Shown here: positions 55,397-64,000 of the stretch, piece by piece
Layout: each line of letters begins with the position of its first letter
Position numbering within the stretch: the stretch's first letter is position 1
Position numbers and translations under genes: made by a program
The notes under the pieces: model-generated
The model's database searches: none
The model's input: the letters and a program-made list of their open reading frames with translations, nothing else
Told to the model about the DNA's origin: nothing
DNA from: Sphaerolaimus hirsutus
Lineage: Eukaryota > Nematoda > Chromadorea > Monhysterida > Sphaerolaimidae
DNA: 64,000 nucleotides
Assembly (NCBI GenBank): GCA_964036195.1
Contig: OZ038453.1
Coordinates: 9,315,469 to 9,379,468, forward strand
Direction of reading: 5' to 3'

Positions 55397-58300
55397 ATGT
55401 CCGACACAATGGCCGTAAGTGTTGCTGAGATTACTGAGCGCACCAGACGAGAAGTGAGCTCTTATTTGTTGACATTTGTGTATTTTGTTACAAGGTACAG
55501 TACCGTGCATAATGGTTGAGACATTATAGGTTTGGGAATTAAAGGATAACATTCTGGGGGGAAAGACAAGTCCCCGAAATTTGTTATCCCTCAATTCCCG
55601 ATCTATTAAGTCTCAACTTTTATGTACTGTATTTTATGAAAATGAAAACATGTCCTTCTGATTGTAATTGGAACTGAAGTACATGAAGACTATAATAGCT
55701 CTCAGCTGTGCATTTCTTTGATTTAATTTAATCAATAAAAAGCAACTACCCAAGAAAGCAACAACCACACAAGAATATTCCAAGAGAAAACCTCACAATC
55801 CACTAAATTCTCTCAATTTTCTCTCAAAACTCCCCAATTTCTTCAACAGTGTGCCGCACTCGAACGAGCCTCTGGACCCCTGGGGCCAGCCGATTTTGAC
55901 TATGGAGATGTGGATGCCTCTGATGATGAGGGGGATCTGGCCCAAGCCAGACCTGCCATTGTTCTGATGGGATTGAAAAGGTGAAATCTTGTTGTGATTT
56001 TGGGGTTGGGGTTGCCATGGTAGGGTTTTGGCGGAAAATATATTTTTCGAATTGAACCTATCATCGTTGTTAATTTTAATCTGAAGTGTGTGCTTTTGTG
56101 CCAAAAATTCAAAATATCTGGTGGATAAGTATTGAAAATTTCAGCTGCTGTTGGAAAAAAGATATTTTTGTGTTAAAAAATATTATTAAAAGCACAGGCG
56201 ATATTTGGTGTCACTCATATATACACTCCTGTTTACCTCGATCCGCACCTTTGTGATTTTTTTATAAAAAGTTTTGTCACGCCCCCCATCTAACTTTACA
56301 GCGAATTCCATCCCATACAAAAAGTAGCCCAAAGAGTTGCCTAAATGTCCATTGGGGCACCCCCCATTGTAACGCCATGTGGGCTGTGTAAATGGCCCAC
56401 ACATTTTTTATACCAAAATGCAGTGATCACCTTTTCCCATACGCGTTTTGTAAAATGATAATATTCTGTCGGTCAGGGCTGGAAAACTGCTTGGAAGACA
56501 TAAAAGAGTCCTAGCTTAGTGCCAAATGCCATTTCAACGGCTTATTTAGAGATAGAAATAAGATTTGGACATTTTCAATTTGTTCAGATTTGTACAGCAG
56601 ATCACGATCAGTTGTGTTTGTGATCGCTTTATCTGCTCATGCTACATCTGTTCACACAGAGTATGCTTCTGTCTGAAAGAGAAATCCTTAGGCATTTTTT
56701 TAAAACTGACTGCTTGAATACAGCCCCCCACACAAGAGAATTGAAGGAGCGAAATTTAAAACGCATAGTACATTTTGTCCAGGGAAGAAAATTAGTAGTA
56801 AGAAGAATTGAGCAATTGTTTTTAAATTTCGCTCCTTCAATTCACTGGTGTGGGGGGCTGTATTCAAGTGAAGTCAGTATTAAAGAAATGCCTCAGGATT
56901 TCTTTTTCAGACAGAAGCATACTCTGTGTGAACAGATGTAGCATGAGCAGATAAAGCGATCACAAACACAGCTGTTAGTGATCTGCTGTACAAATCTGAA
57001 CAAATTGAAAATGTCCAAATCTTATTTCTATCTCTAAATAAGCCGTTGAAATGGCATTTGGCACTAAGCTAGGACTCTTTTATGTCTTCCAAGCAGTTTT
57101 CCGGCCCTGACTGACAGAATATAATCATTTTACGAAATGCGTATGGAAAAAAGGTGATCACTGCATTTTGGTATAAAAAAATGTGTGGGCCATTTACACA
57201 GCCCACATGGCGTTACAATAGGGGGTGCGTCAATGGGCATTTAGGCAACTCTTTGGGCTACTTTTTGTATGGGATGAAATTCACTGTAAAGTTAGGTGGG
57301 GGGCGTGACAAAACTTTTTATAAAAAAATCACAAAGGTGCGGATCGAGGTAAACAGGAGTGTATGTGATATACATATATGTGTGTTATATATGTCATATA
57401 TATATATGGGTGTTCTTCCACCCCTACTTTCGAGATTGATATTGAATGTCCGTTATTTATATTTTCAGGAGTGGAAAAACGTCAATACGGAAGGTGGTTT
57501 TCCAGAAAATGTCGCCCAATGAAACCTTATTCGTTGAAAGCACAGTCCGTGTGACCAGTGACCGTTTGTTTTGTTGTCCTTTTATCTTTTTACTTTGTCG
57601 TTCAATTTCTTGGGACTTAGCTTTCATCGTTGAATTTTTGCTTGGAAATGGGTACTTCATTTTTCTGTTAAATAGTTTGCGACCGTAATTTCTGCTAACT
57701 GATAAGTAAGCTTTGAAAACGTTTGAGTTGTCAGGATGAGAAGTCCGTTAACTATTGATGAGAAATAGAAAATAGTTTATTTTGGTAAACTGAAGTGTGT
57801 TCAAAATATCTTTCAGTTTCTGAAATCAGTCTGTATGGCCACAATCAGACAAATGGCCTTTTCCGGACAGCCCACTTCTGAAATTTCTCTGTGCACTGTC
57901 CCATCAAAAAGTTTCTGATATATACCCCAGTTGGGATTTCGGATGCGTATAGTCCGGGTACCCGAAAAAACTGCAAATAAACCAAACCCCAGTTTTTCAA
58001 CAGTTTTTTTCTCTCAAATGAAAACACCTTTGTACATATATCGATATTCAGGCGTGACCAGTTCGTTCGTGGACTTTGACACTTTCGAATACCCTGGCCA
58101 AGTGTCACCTTTTGATGCCAGCACCGAGCCGCTGTGCCGCGCTGGTGCTCTCGTTTTCGTTATTGATGCTATGGTCGGTTGGGTTGAGTGGGTTCTTATG
58201 ATTTTTCAAAGTACGTCCAACCGAAGTTCGGCCCTGAAAATCTGATCACATTTTGTTGGGTTACAAGATCAGGAGTGCATCCGTTGTGATAAATATGTAC

Positions 58301-61300
58301 ATTGAATTTGTAATTATACAGTACCGTATTCAATTTGGCAGTGTTTTGCAGCTCGACAAATCACGTTTTCTCAGGCGAAGTATAACTTTCAAACACTATG
58401 GGTTGGTGGGCTCTCCGAAAAATATTTTTGTCTGGCATAATAATTATTAGGGTTGGCACTTGATTTTTTAAACTGATTTTTTTATTTATCTGATTTAAAA
58501 AAATCAAAGGGTGGAAACTGGTTTTTATTATAAAAAATCAAAAGGCAAAATTTCTGGTAGACTTGCACTAGGTATTTTGCAATTTTTTTTTTGCGTGCAA
58601 GCACACAATTTCTCATACACACTACCATTGGTAGTGTTTTCATGGGTTTTGGGGCATTTTTAGTGTAAAAGCTTCAATTTATTCATGTTACCGAGCAATC
58701 ATAAGCCGTGCTATGCTAGTATAATATGCAGCCAACGTGCTCCCACATACTCCTAGAGCAAGGACGTATCCAGGGGGGGCGGGGGGGGGGGGCTGCAGCT
58801 AGGGTTCAAACGGGATTGACTTTTCGGGATCGGGATCGGGATCGGGATTCACTTTTTGAGATTTCGGGATCGGGATCGGGATCGGGATTGGGGTTTCGGG
58901 ATCGGGATCGGGATCGGGATTGGTTTTTTGAGATTTCGGGATCGGGATCGGGATCGGGATTGGCCGGGATTGGGGTCACGGGATCGGGATCGGGATTGGG
59001 ATAGGCATTTTTCCGGGATCGGGATTGGGTTCTAGGGATAGAGATTTTGGCCATTTTTCTGGCATTCACAGTTGTTCATAAAGGTCTCAAAACACTGTTG
59101 GATGCCAGAAAAGTGGCATAAAATTGACGCTGGGGGATTGCATCCACTTTTTTGCATGCAAAAACGTCATTATTTCACTTTTTATAATTTCCACTAATTT
59201 TTCCGGGATCGGGATCCCGGACTTGGGAGTTTCTCGGGATCGGGATCGGGATTTGAAAACTTTCGGGATCGGGATCGGGATCGGGATTGGTATTTTTGAG
59301 ATTTCGGGATCGGGATCGGGATCGGGATTGGGGTTTCGGGATCGGGATCGGGATCGGGACTGGTAAATCCCGGAATTTCACGGGATCCGGGATCGGGATC
59401 GGGATCCCGTTTGAACCCTAGCTGCAGCCCCCCCCCCTTCCCGGGGTGAGACCCAAAAAGTCCCGGAAAATTTCAACTTTTCCTATATATTTTCCGATGT
59501 TTCTTAAAAATTTTGCGCGCAAGCGCGCAATTTCGTCCCCATGCATTGTATTTTCAGCGGATCGGCCCCTGTAAACCAATATACTCGGAAATAAAAACCA
59601 TTTTTGCTATTTTCGCTGTATATGTATGCATTTTACATACATTTAAAGCGGTTCCTGGCGCTGGCGCCACCGCCAATAGCGCCAAGGAATGGTGCCCTTG
59701 TATGGCGCTAGCGCCAAAACGCTTTTCCGTCCCTATATAGGGAAAAATTTTAGGGGGGGGGCTGAGCCCCCCCCGTTCGCCGGCCCCCGTAAACAAGCAG
59801 CCCCCCCCCCCGCTCAAAAATCCTGGATACGTCCCTGTCCTAGAGTGTGTAACATCACTGTCAATGTATTAGGCTTCTCTTACAACCATATTTAAGCACT
59901 ATTCCATGCTGAACTTCACTTGAAGTCACAAACATTCGACAAAAGGCAATATATGTAATAAGTCGACATAAAAATGGATATTTTTGAAAGAAATCACCGC
60001 TTATAATGCTATCCCATGACTCCACAGTCATAATATGACCACAATAGACATAACAATACATTGTCTGACACTTAACATATACAAAAAAATTTTCTGTTAA
60101 TCCCCATTTTGAACGATTTAAAAAAAAATCTGATTTAAATTTTAAAAAAAATCAATTTAAAAAAATTGATTGTGAAAAATCAAGGCGTTTAAAAAAAATT
60201 GATTTTTTCCAACCCTAGGCATAATCTCTCACTTTACACCACCACATGGGGGCAGTCCCAGTCCCTGTAAAGGGTAAATTAAAGTGTCAAATGCCATGTA
60301 AAATGTAAAGTAAACTGGCAATTGTCATGACACATGTAAAGTAAAGTGTCAATTATAATGCAAAGTTCAGTAATGAAATCTTTTATATATATATATATTT
60401 TTGATTAACATTTTACATGGCATTTGACACTTTACTTTACACTTTAGAGGCTTGGGACTGCCCCATGCACACCTTTTTCACAGATCTGCTTATCCTTTAC
60501 CAATCATTTATTTCCAGGAGGATTATAATGAGGCCCTCAAACGTCTGTGCGATTATGTAGTGCGTGCGTACAAATTGAATGCTGGCATTCGCTTTGAAGT
60601 TTTCGTGCACAAAGTCGACGGATTAACTGATGATCAGAAAATGGAAATTCAGAGAGATATTTATCAGAGAGCTAATGATGATTTAGTTGATTTGGGGTAT
60701 GATAATATTCACTTGAGGTTTGTTGTTGTTACGACGGGAAAGTTACCGCACCGATCCGGATAATTACTGGTGAATGTTTGAGGTCAATTAAAGTGTTTCA
60801 TTACGAAGGTGCATAGATGTGAAACCCAAAGAATTTGATCACCCAAACGTTGCGCCATCGAACTAAAAAATACAATTTTGAAAATTCAAATTTTGTGCAC
60901 TTTTGGAGAAGTCTTCAATTACCATCAATTATGAAAGTCTTACTGGCGTTCACCGCACCAATATTGGCAGACCGCACACTAGTTGACACACGTAGTTGAC
61001 ACACGAGTTTGTGTCAACTCAGATTTCGGCTTCGCGTGTCGCAGAGCGATCTCCAAATGCATATGCGGCAATTTTGAACGATAAAAATTACGGCAAGTGC
61101 ATTGGAAGATCGCTGTGCGACACGTGAAGCTGAAATCTGAGTTGACACAGACAAGTTGACAGGCACACATGTGTCAACTAGTGTGTGAACCGTAGGGTTC
61201 AAACGATATCACTTTTCGATATCGATATTCGATATTTGATATTTTTTCAAAATTTTCGATATCGATATTCGATATTCGATATTTTTTCAAAATTTTCGAT

Positions 61301-63746
61301 ATCGATATTCGATACGATATGGACCCTCGATATCGATATTCGATATTCGATACTAAAAAATGGTCGATATTCGATATCGATATTTCGATATTTTCGATAT
61401 TCGATATTTAGCTTTTGGTATAGCAAGGCATATTTCAAGCAGCATATTGTATCTTCATATGGTTGCAAACATGGTAGATTATCTCTTTACTGAAAAGTAC
61501 AATTGATTTTAACAAGGTTTACAATGGTCAGAATGATAAAATCGAAGAAAAAACATGACAAATCAAATTGTATCAGACAAACAAAAATTGGTAGATATTA
61601 CAATTCATACTTATAACCCAATTGTTTAAGGGCATGTTGCAAAAAAGCAGCATATCAGCATTTTCTGGCTTCAAATTTGAGCTAGGTAGTTCAGTAGGTA
61701 TGTGGAGTAAGCACTCCAACAAAGATGACATTAAATACTTTGCTTTTACTCATCAACTTATATACTATAAGCAAATCAAATTAATCACAAATATCTCAAA
61801 ACAAAAATAATAACTTAATTAAGGACATTATACAGGTTCGATATATCGAAAATATGGTCGATATTCGATATCGATATTCAATATTTTTTCAAAATTTTCG
61901 ATATCGATGTTCGATATTCGATATTTTTTCAAAATTTTCGATATCGATATTCGATATTCGATATTAAAAAATGGTCGATATCCGATATTCGATATTCGAT
62001 ACGATATATCGTTTGAACCCTAGTGAACCGCCATAAGGTACCTTTTCCCCGAAAACACGTTTTATTACATCACTTCCTCCCCATTTTCCAGCTTTCACCT
62101 GACATCAATATATGACCACTCTATATTTGAAGCTTTTTCAAAAGTAGTTCAAAAACTTATACCACAACTGCCTACTTTGGAGCAGCTATTGGACATTTTC
62201 AATCAGGTGCGTTCACTTTTAATTTTGGGTGTTGTTTTTGTTGATTCTAGAGTTATTTTGGTGAGGAGGTGAGGAGCTCCTTGTTTAAGTTGCGAATTGG
62301 AGAAGTTGTATTTAAAAACTGGATTTTAAAAATTGTTTGGTTTTTGTCACCCGAACTAGGAATTATCTTTTGACTCTATTCAAAAATAATTCCACCTTAT
62401 TTCCCAGAATTCTCATGTGGAAAAGTCATTTCTATTTGATGTATCCAGCAAAATTTACGTGGCCACCGATGCCACCCCAGTCAGTATGGAAGTTTATGAA
62501 TTGTGCTGCGATATGATCGATGTAGCTGTCGATATCGCCTGTATTTATGGTTTGAAGGACGATGGCCAGCCCGGTTTGTTTACGTGGGACATACCTACCA
62601 GAGTTGCGAAAGCGTATTTACGTTGACTTTTTATTTTACGCTTTCCCATGTATTTTAAAAATGCATTACGTTTAGTATTAATACTCCAGATAAAGGTTTT
62701 TACGTTTACGTTTACGCTTTCCAAAAATACCAGTATTGTAATCTGGTACCAACTTCACTGAGAATTGGGGTCATGCGATTGGGTGTGAACAGCAAGTAGA
62801 AATAGCGCTACAACTAGGGTGTCAACTTTCCGTTTTCCGTTTTCCGTTTCCGCTTTCCGCAGGCAAATTTTTTTCCGTTTCCGTTTCCGTTTTCCGGCTG
62901 CTAAATTTTTTTTCCGTTTCCGTTTTTCCGGCTCATTTTCCGTTTTCCGGCTAAAATTTCAGTTTTTCCGCCTTTTTTCCGTTTTCCGGCTCAATTGTCT
63001 GTTGTTCCAACTTTATTCCATTTTCTGACTCAATTCACTGTTTTCTGTTTCAGCCAAACTGGTAAACATGCATGCATGTTCTCAATTATGTGAATTGTTT
63101 CTATTTCTAGCAAGATTTCTGCAAATTTTTTGATTTCTGGATAAATTTCTGCAATTTTTTTTCCATTTCCGGCAAAATTTCAGCAAATTTTTTCCGTTTC
63201 CGGCATAATTTCAGCAAATTTTTCCGTTTCCGTTTCCGTTTTCCGGCCTTTCATTTTTCCGTTTTCCGTTTTCCGGCAGGTGCAAATTTTTTTCCGTTTC
63301 CGTTTCCGTTTTCCGGCAAGTGTGAATTTTTTTCCGTTTCCGTTTCCGTTTTCCGCCAAAAAGTTTTTGTTGACACCCTAGCTACAACCCAGTGCGCATG
63401 TAAACACGATGCGCATGTTTCCCGGTGCCCATCTAGAGGCTCTACATGCGCACCGAGTCTACATGGACACCGGGTTAGCGCTACATGGGCACCGAGTTTA
63501 TATGCGCACGAAGTCCTTGCCCTAGAAACATGTTCAATATTTTTTCAAATTTTAGTTTTTTTGAGTTCACCAGCTCAATATCTGCACTACAACGCCGCAG
63601 AAAACGACAGCGCGGCGAACATGCACGGCGACGGCGTGGCCAACCACGAGCAGCTCGTGTCCAGCGTGGGGCTGGGCGGGTCGCTCGCCGCCACCATCAA
63701 ACTGCACAATCGGGTCGACGACGCCGCGCCCATGAATGGAGCGCAG
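55397..63746 (+). CDS. RRAGC: RagC/RagD-type GTPase, 8 exons, 3' end beyond window
   Basis: Exons: 55397-55414, 55850-55980, 57469-57563, 58052-58173, 60518-60717, 62092-62206, 62408-62573, 63574-63746. All phases agree, giving 340 residues so far. P-loop G47-LKRS-GKT54; the switch II motif reads EYPGQ (94-98) where RagC usually has DFPGQ; G4 is HKVDG (153-157), typical of RagC/D. Further matches: [48 protein letters not shown] and [10 protein letters not shown]. Rag C/D pairs with Rag A/B on lysosomes and recruits mTORC1 when amino acids suffice. Exon 1 is an 18-nt micro-exon with a strong donor (GCC/GTAAGT). Exon 8 is GC-rich and adds about 35-40 residues absent from human RagC before the IKL strand. 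Whether it is C or D cannot be told. Confidence 0.95.
56224..57361. mobile_element. 1.14-kb mariner-like palindrome, TSD TA
   Basis: Ends CACTCCTGTTTACCTCGATC and GATCGAGGTAAACAGGAGTG, bordered by TA. Both arms of about 540 bp match nearly base for base around a ~60-bp spacer (56762-56820). TA target and CACT... ends suggest Tc1/mariner; inference. Intron 2 of the Rag gene. No other copy in the window. Confidence 0.85.
58759..59837. mobile_element. hAT-like CAAGGACG element (middle of three nested), TSD TCCTAGAG
   Basis: Ends CAAGGACGTATCCAGGG and CCTGGATACGTCCCTG. TCCTAGAG at 58751-58758 and 59838-59845. It interrupts 58448-60217 and is itself interrupted by 58800-59420. Confidence 0.92.
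58800..59420. mobile_element. hAT-like MITE with CGGGAT arms (inner of three nested), TSD GCTGCAGC
   Basis: Termini TAGGGTTCAAACGGGAT and ATCCCGTTTGAACCCTA. GCTGCAGC at 58792-58799 and 59421-59428. Arms are nearly pure GGGATC repeats. The middle resembles 43507-43936. Confidence 0.95.
60247..60465. mobile_element. TGTAAA/TGTCAAA-family MITE
   Basis: Left TGGGGGCAGTCCCAGTCCCTG, right GGCTTGGGACTGCCCCA. Body GTAAAGTGTCAAATGCCATG repeats. Intron 4 of the Rag gene. Confidence 0.7.
60975..61187. mobile_element. Short CACACTAGTTGACAC MITE
   Basis: Ends CACACTAGTTGACAC and GTGTCAACTAGTGTGTG. GATTTCGGCTTC and CGTGTCGCAGAGCGATC are shared with the large relative at 21769-23046. Intron 5 of the Rag gene. 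Confidence 0.75.
61193..62022. mobile_element. hAT-like MITE with CGATAT arms, TSD GTGAACCG
   Basis: Termini TAGGGTTCAAACGATAT and ATATCGTTTGAACCCTA. GTGAACCG at 61185-61192 and 62023-62030. Arms are ATCGATATTCGATATT repeats; the core (~61440-61840) is unique AT-rich sequence. It landed on the edge of the MITE at 60975-61187. Confidence 0.95.
62599..62745. mobile_element. Short hAT-like GTAAAC-array MITE
   Basis: Starts CAGAGTTGCGAAAGCG; its right end complement is CAGATTACAATACTGG. CGTTTACGTTTACG repeats inside. Flanks ATACCTAC and GTACCAAC match at 6 of 8. Related to 20030-20916. Intron 7 of the Rag gene, 25 bp after exon 7. Confidence 0.7.
62815..63380. mobile_element. hAT-like MITE with TTTCCG-array arms, TSD GCTACAAC
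   Basis: Termini TAGGGTGTCAAC and GTTGACACCCTA. GCTACAAC at 62807-62814 and 63381-63388. Body is TTTTCCGTTTCCGTTTTCCG repeats. Same family as 34194-34836. Intron 7 of the Rag gene. Confidence 0.93.
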
Positions 63747-63793
63747 GTGGGCTTTTTTTGCTTTGCGTGGTTTTTTCGTTTTTGCGTTGCGAC

Positions 63794-63911
63794 TAGTGTT
63801 AGAAAAAAAAACTATTTAAAAATTTCGTTTTTTATAATTAAAATCAGATTTTTTTAAAAAGATCAGATAAAAAATCAAGTGCAAAAAAATCAATAAAAAA
63901 ACCCAGCCCTA
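63794..63911. mobile_element. 118-bp hAT-like MITE, TSD GTTGCGAC
   Basis: Ends TAGTGTTAGAAAAAAAAAC and AACCCAGCCCTA. GTTGCGAC at 63786-63793 and 63912-63919. It starts 47 bp after exon 8 of the Rag gene. Confidence 0.85.
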
Positions 63912-64000
63912 GTTGCGACTGAAATTCCAATCCGAGGTCATGTGTGTTTTTCATAAAATTCATATTTTTTATTGGGATTGAGCGAGCAAAACAGCAATAT

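Larger units (their letters stand above)
58448..60217. mobile_element. hAT-like element (outer of three nested), TSD GGCATAAT
   Basis: Ends TAGGGTTGGCACTTG and TTCCAACCCTA. GGCATAAT follows the right end (60218-60225) and lies 6 bp before the left end (58434-58441). Its TTTTTTAAA/AAATCAATTT arms and middle resemble 42209. Intron 4 of the Rag gene. Confidence 0.8.

Noticed and set aside
58726-59366. Open frames rich in SGSGSG and RDRDRD on both strands.
   Set aside because: They are translations of the CGGGAT arms of a MITE. All frames of such a 6-bp repeat stay open by chance.
61185-61493. TAGGGTT at element ends resembles telomere repeats.
   Set aside because: Each occurrence is a single copy at an element terminus, with an inverted partner and an 8-bp duplication; no tandem TTAGGG array exists.

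Overview
Eukaryotic nuclear DNA, AT-rich, with GT-AG introns and a very high load of small transposons. Two of the genes are conserved: IMPACT (RWD plus UPF0029) and a RagC/D GTPase. Gene content and intron density suggest an animal-like genome, but the sequence does not fix the taxon.

Layout. Positions 1-24100 and about 25016-48330 are two head-to-tail copies of a ~24 kb segment. Each carries one minus-strand, 16-exon gene for an ankyrin-like/RING protein that I do not recognise as a named family. Copy A (23864-7293) splices into one uninterrupted 811-residue frame. Copy B (48083-26132) is disabled by a 275-bp MITE in exon 4 and an 8-bp deletion in exon 13. An intact 6.1 kb LINE (906-6985) sits just downstream of copy A on the same strand; copy B keeps the empty site. 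IMPACT (54782-49212, minus, 5 exons, 350 residues) lies upstream of copy B. A RagC/D GTPase (55397-63746, plus, 8 exons, running off the window) is divergent from IMPACT across only 614 bp. Both conserved genes act in amino-acid sensing: IMPACT restrains the GCN2 pathway, and Rag GTPases control mTORC1.

Transposons. Introns and flanks are packed with non-autonomous DNA elements. Eighteen have perfect 8-bp target duplications, and most of these begin 5'-YARNG as hAT elements do. Many have an unusual build: a 10-15 bp terminus followed by inverted arms made of one short tandem motif, such as GGAAAC, CGGGAT, CGATAT, GTAAAC, GGCACC, AAAACG or GGTATGGTA. Each terminus type has its own motif. Others are Harbinger-like (3-bp AT[TA] duplications), mariner-like (TA, a 1.14 kb palindrome), CMC-like and an ACCGTATTT family. 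Several are nested up to three deep. Because the host segment is duplicated, many insertions can be dated against an empty site in the other copy. The LINE adds a puzzle: ten in-frame 34-residue Cys-rich repeats whose DNA resembles the ends of a dispersed MITE family.
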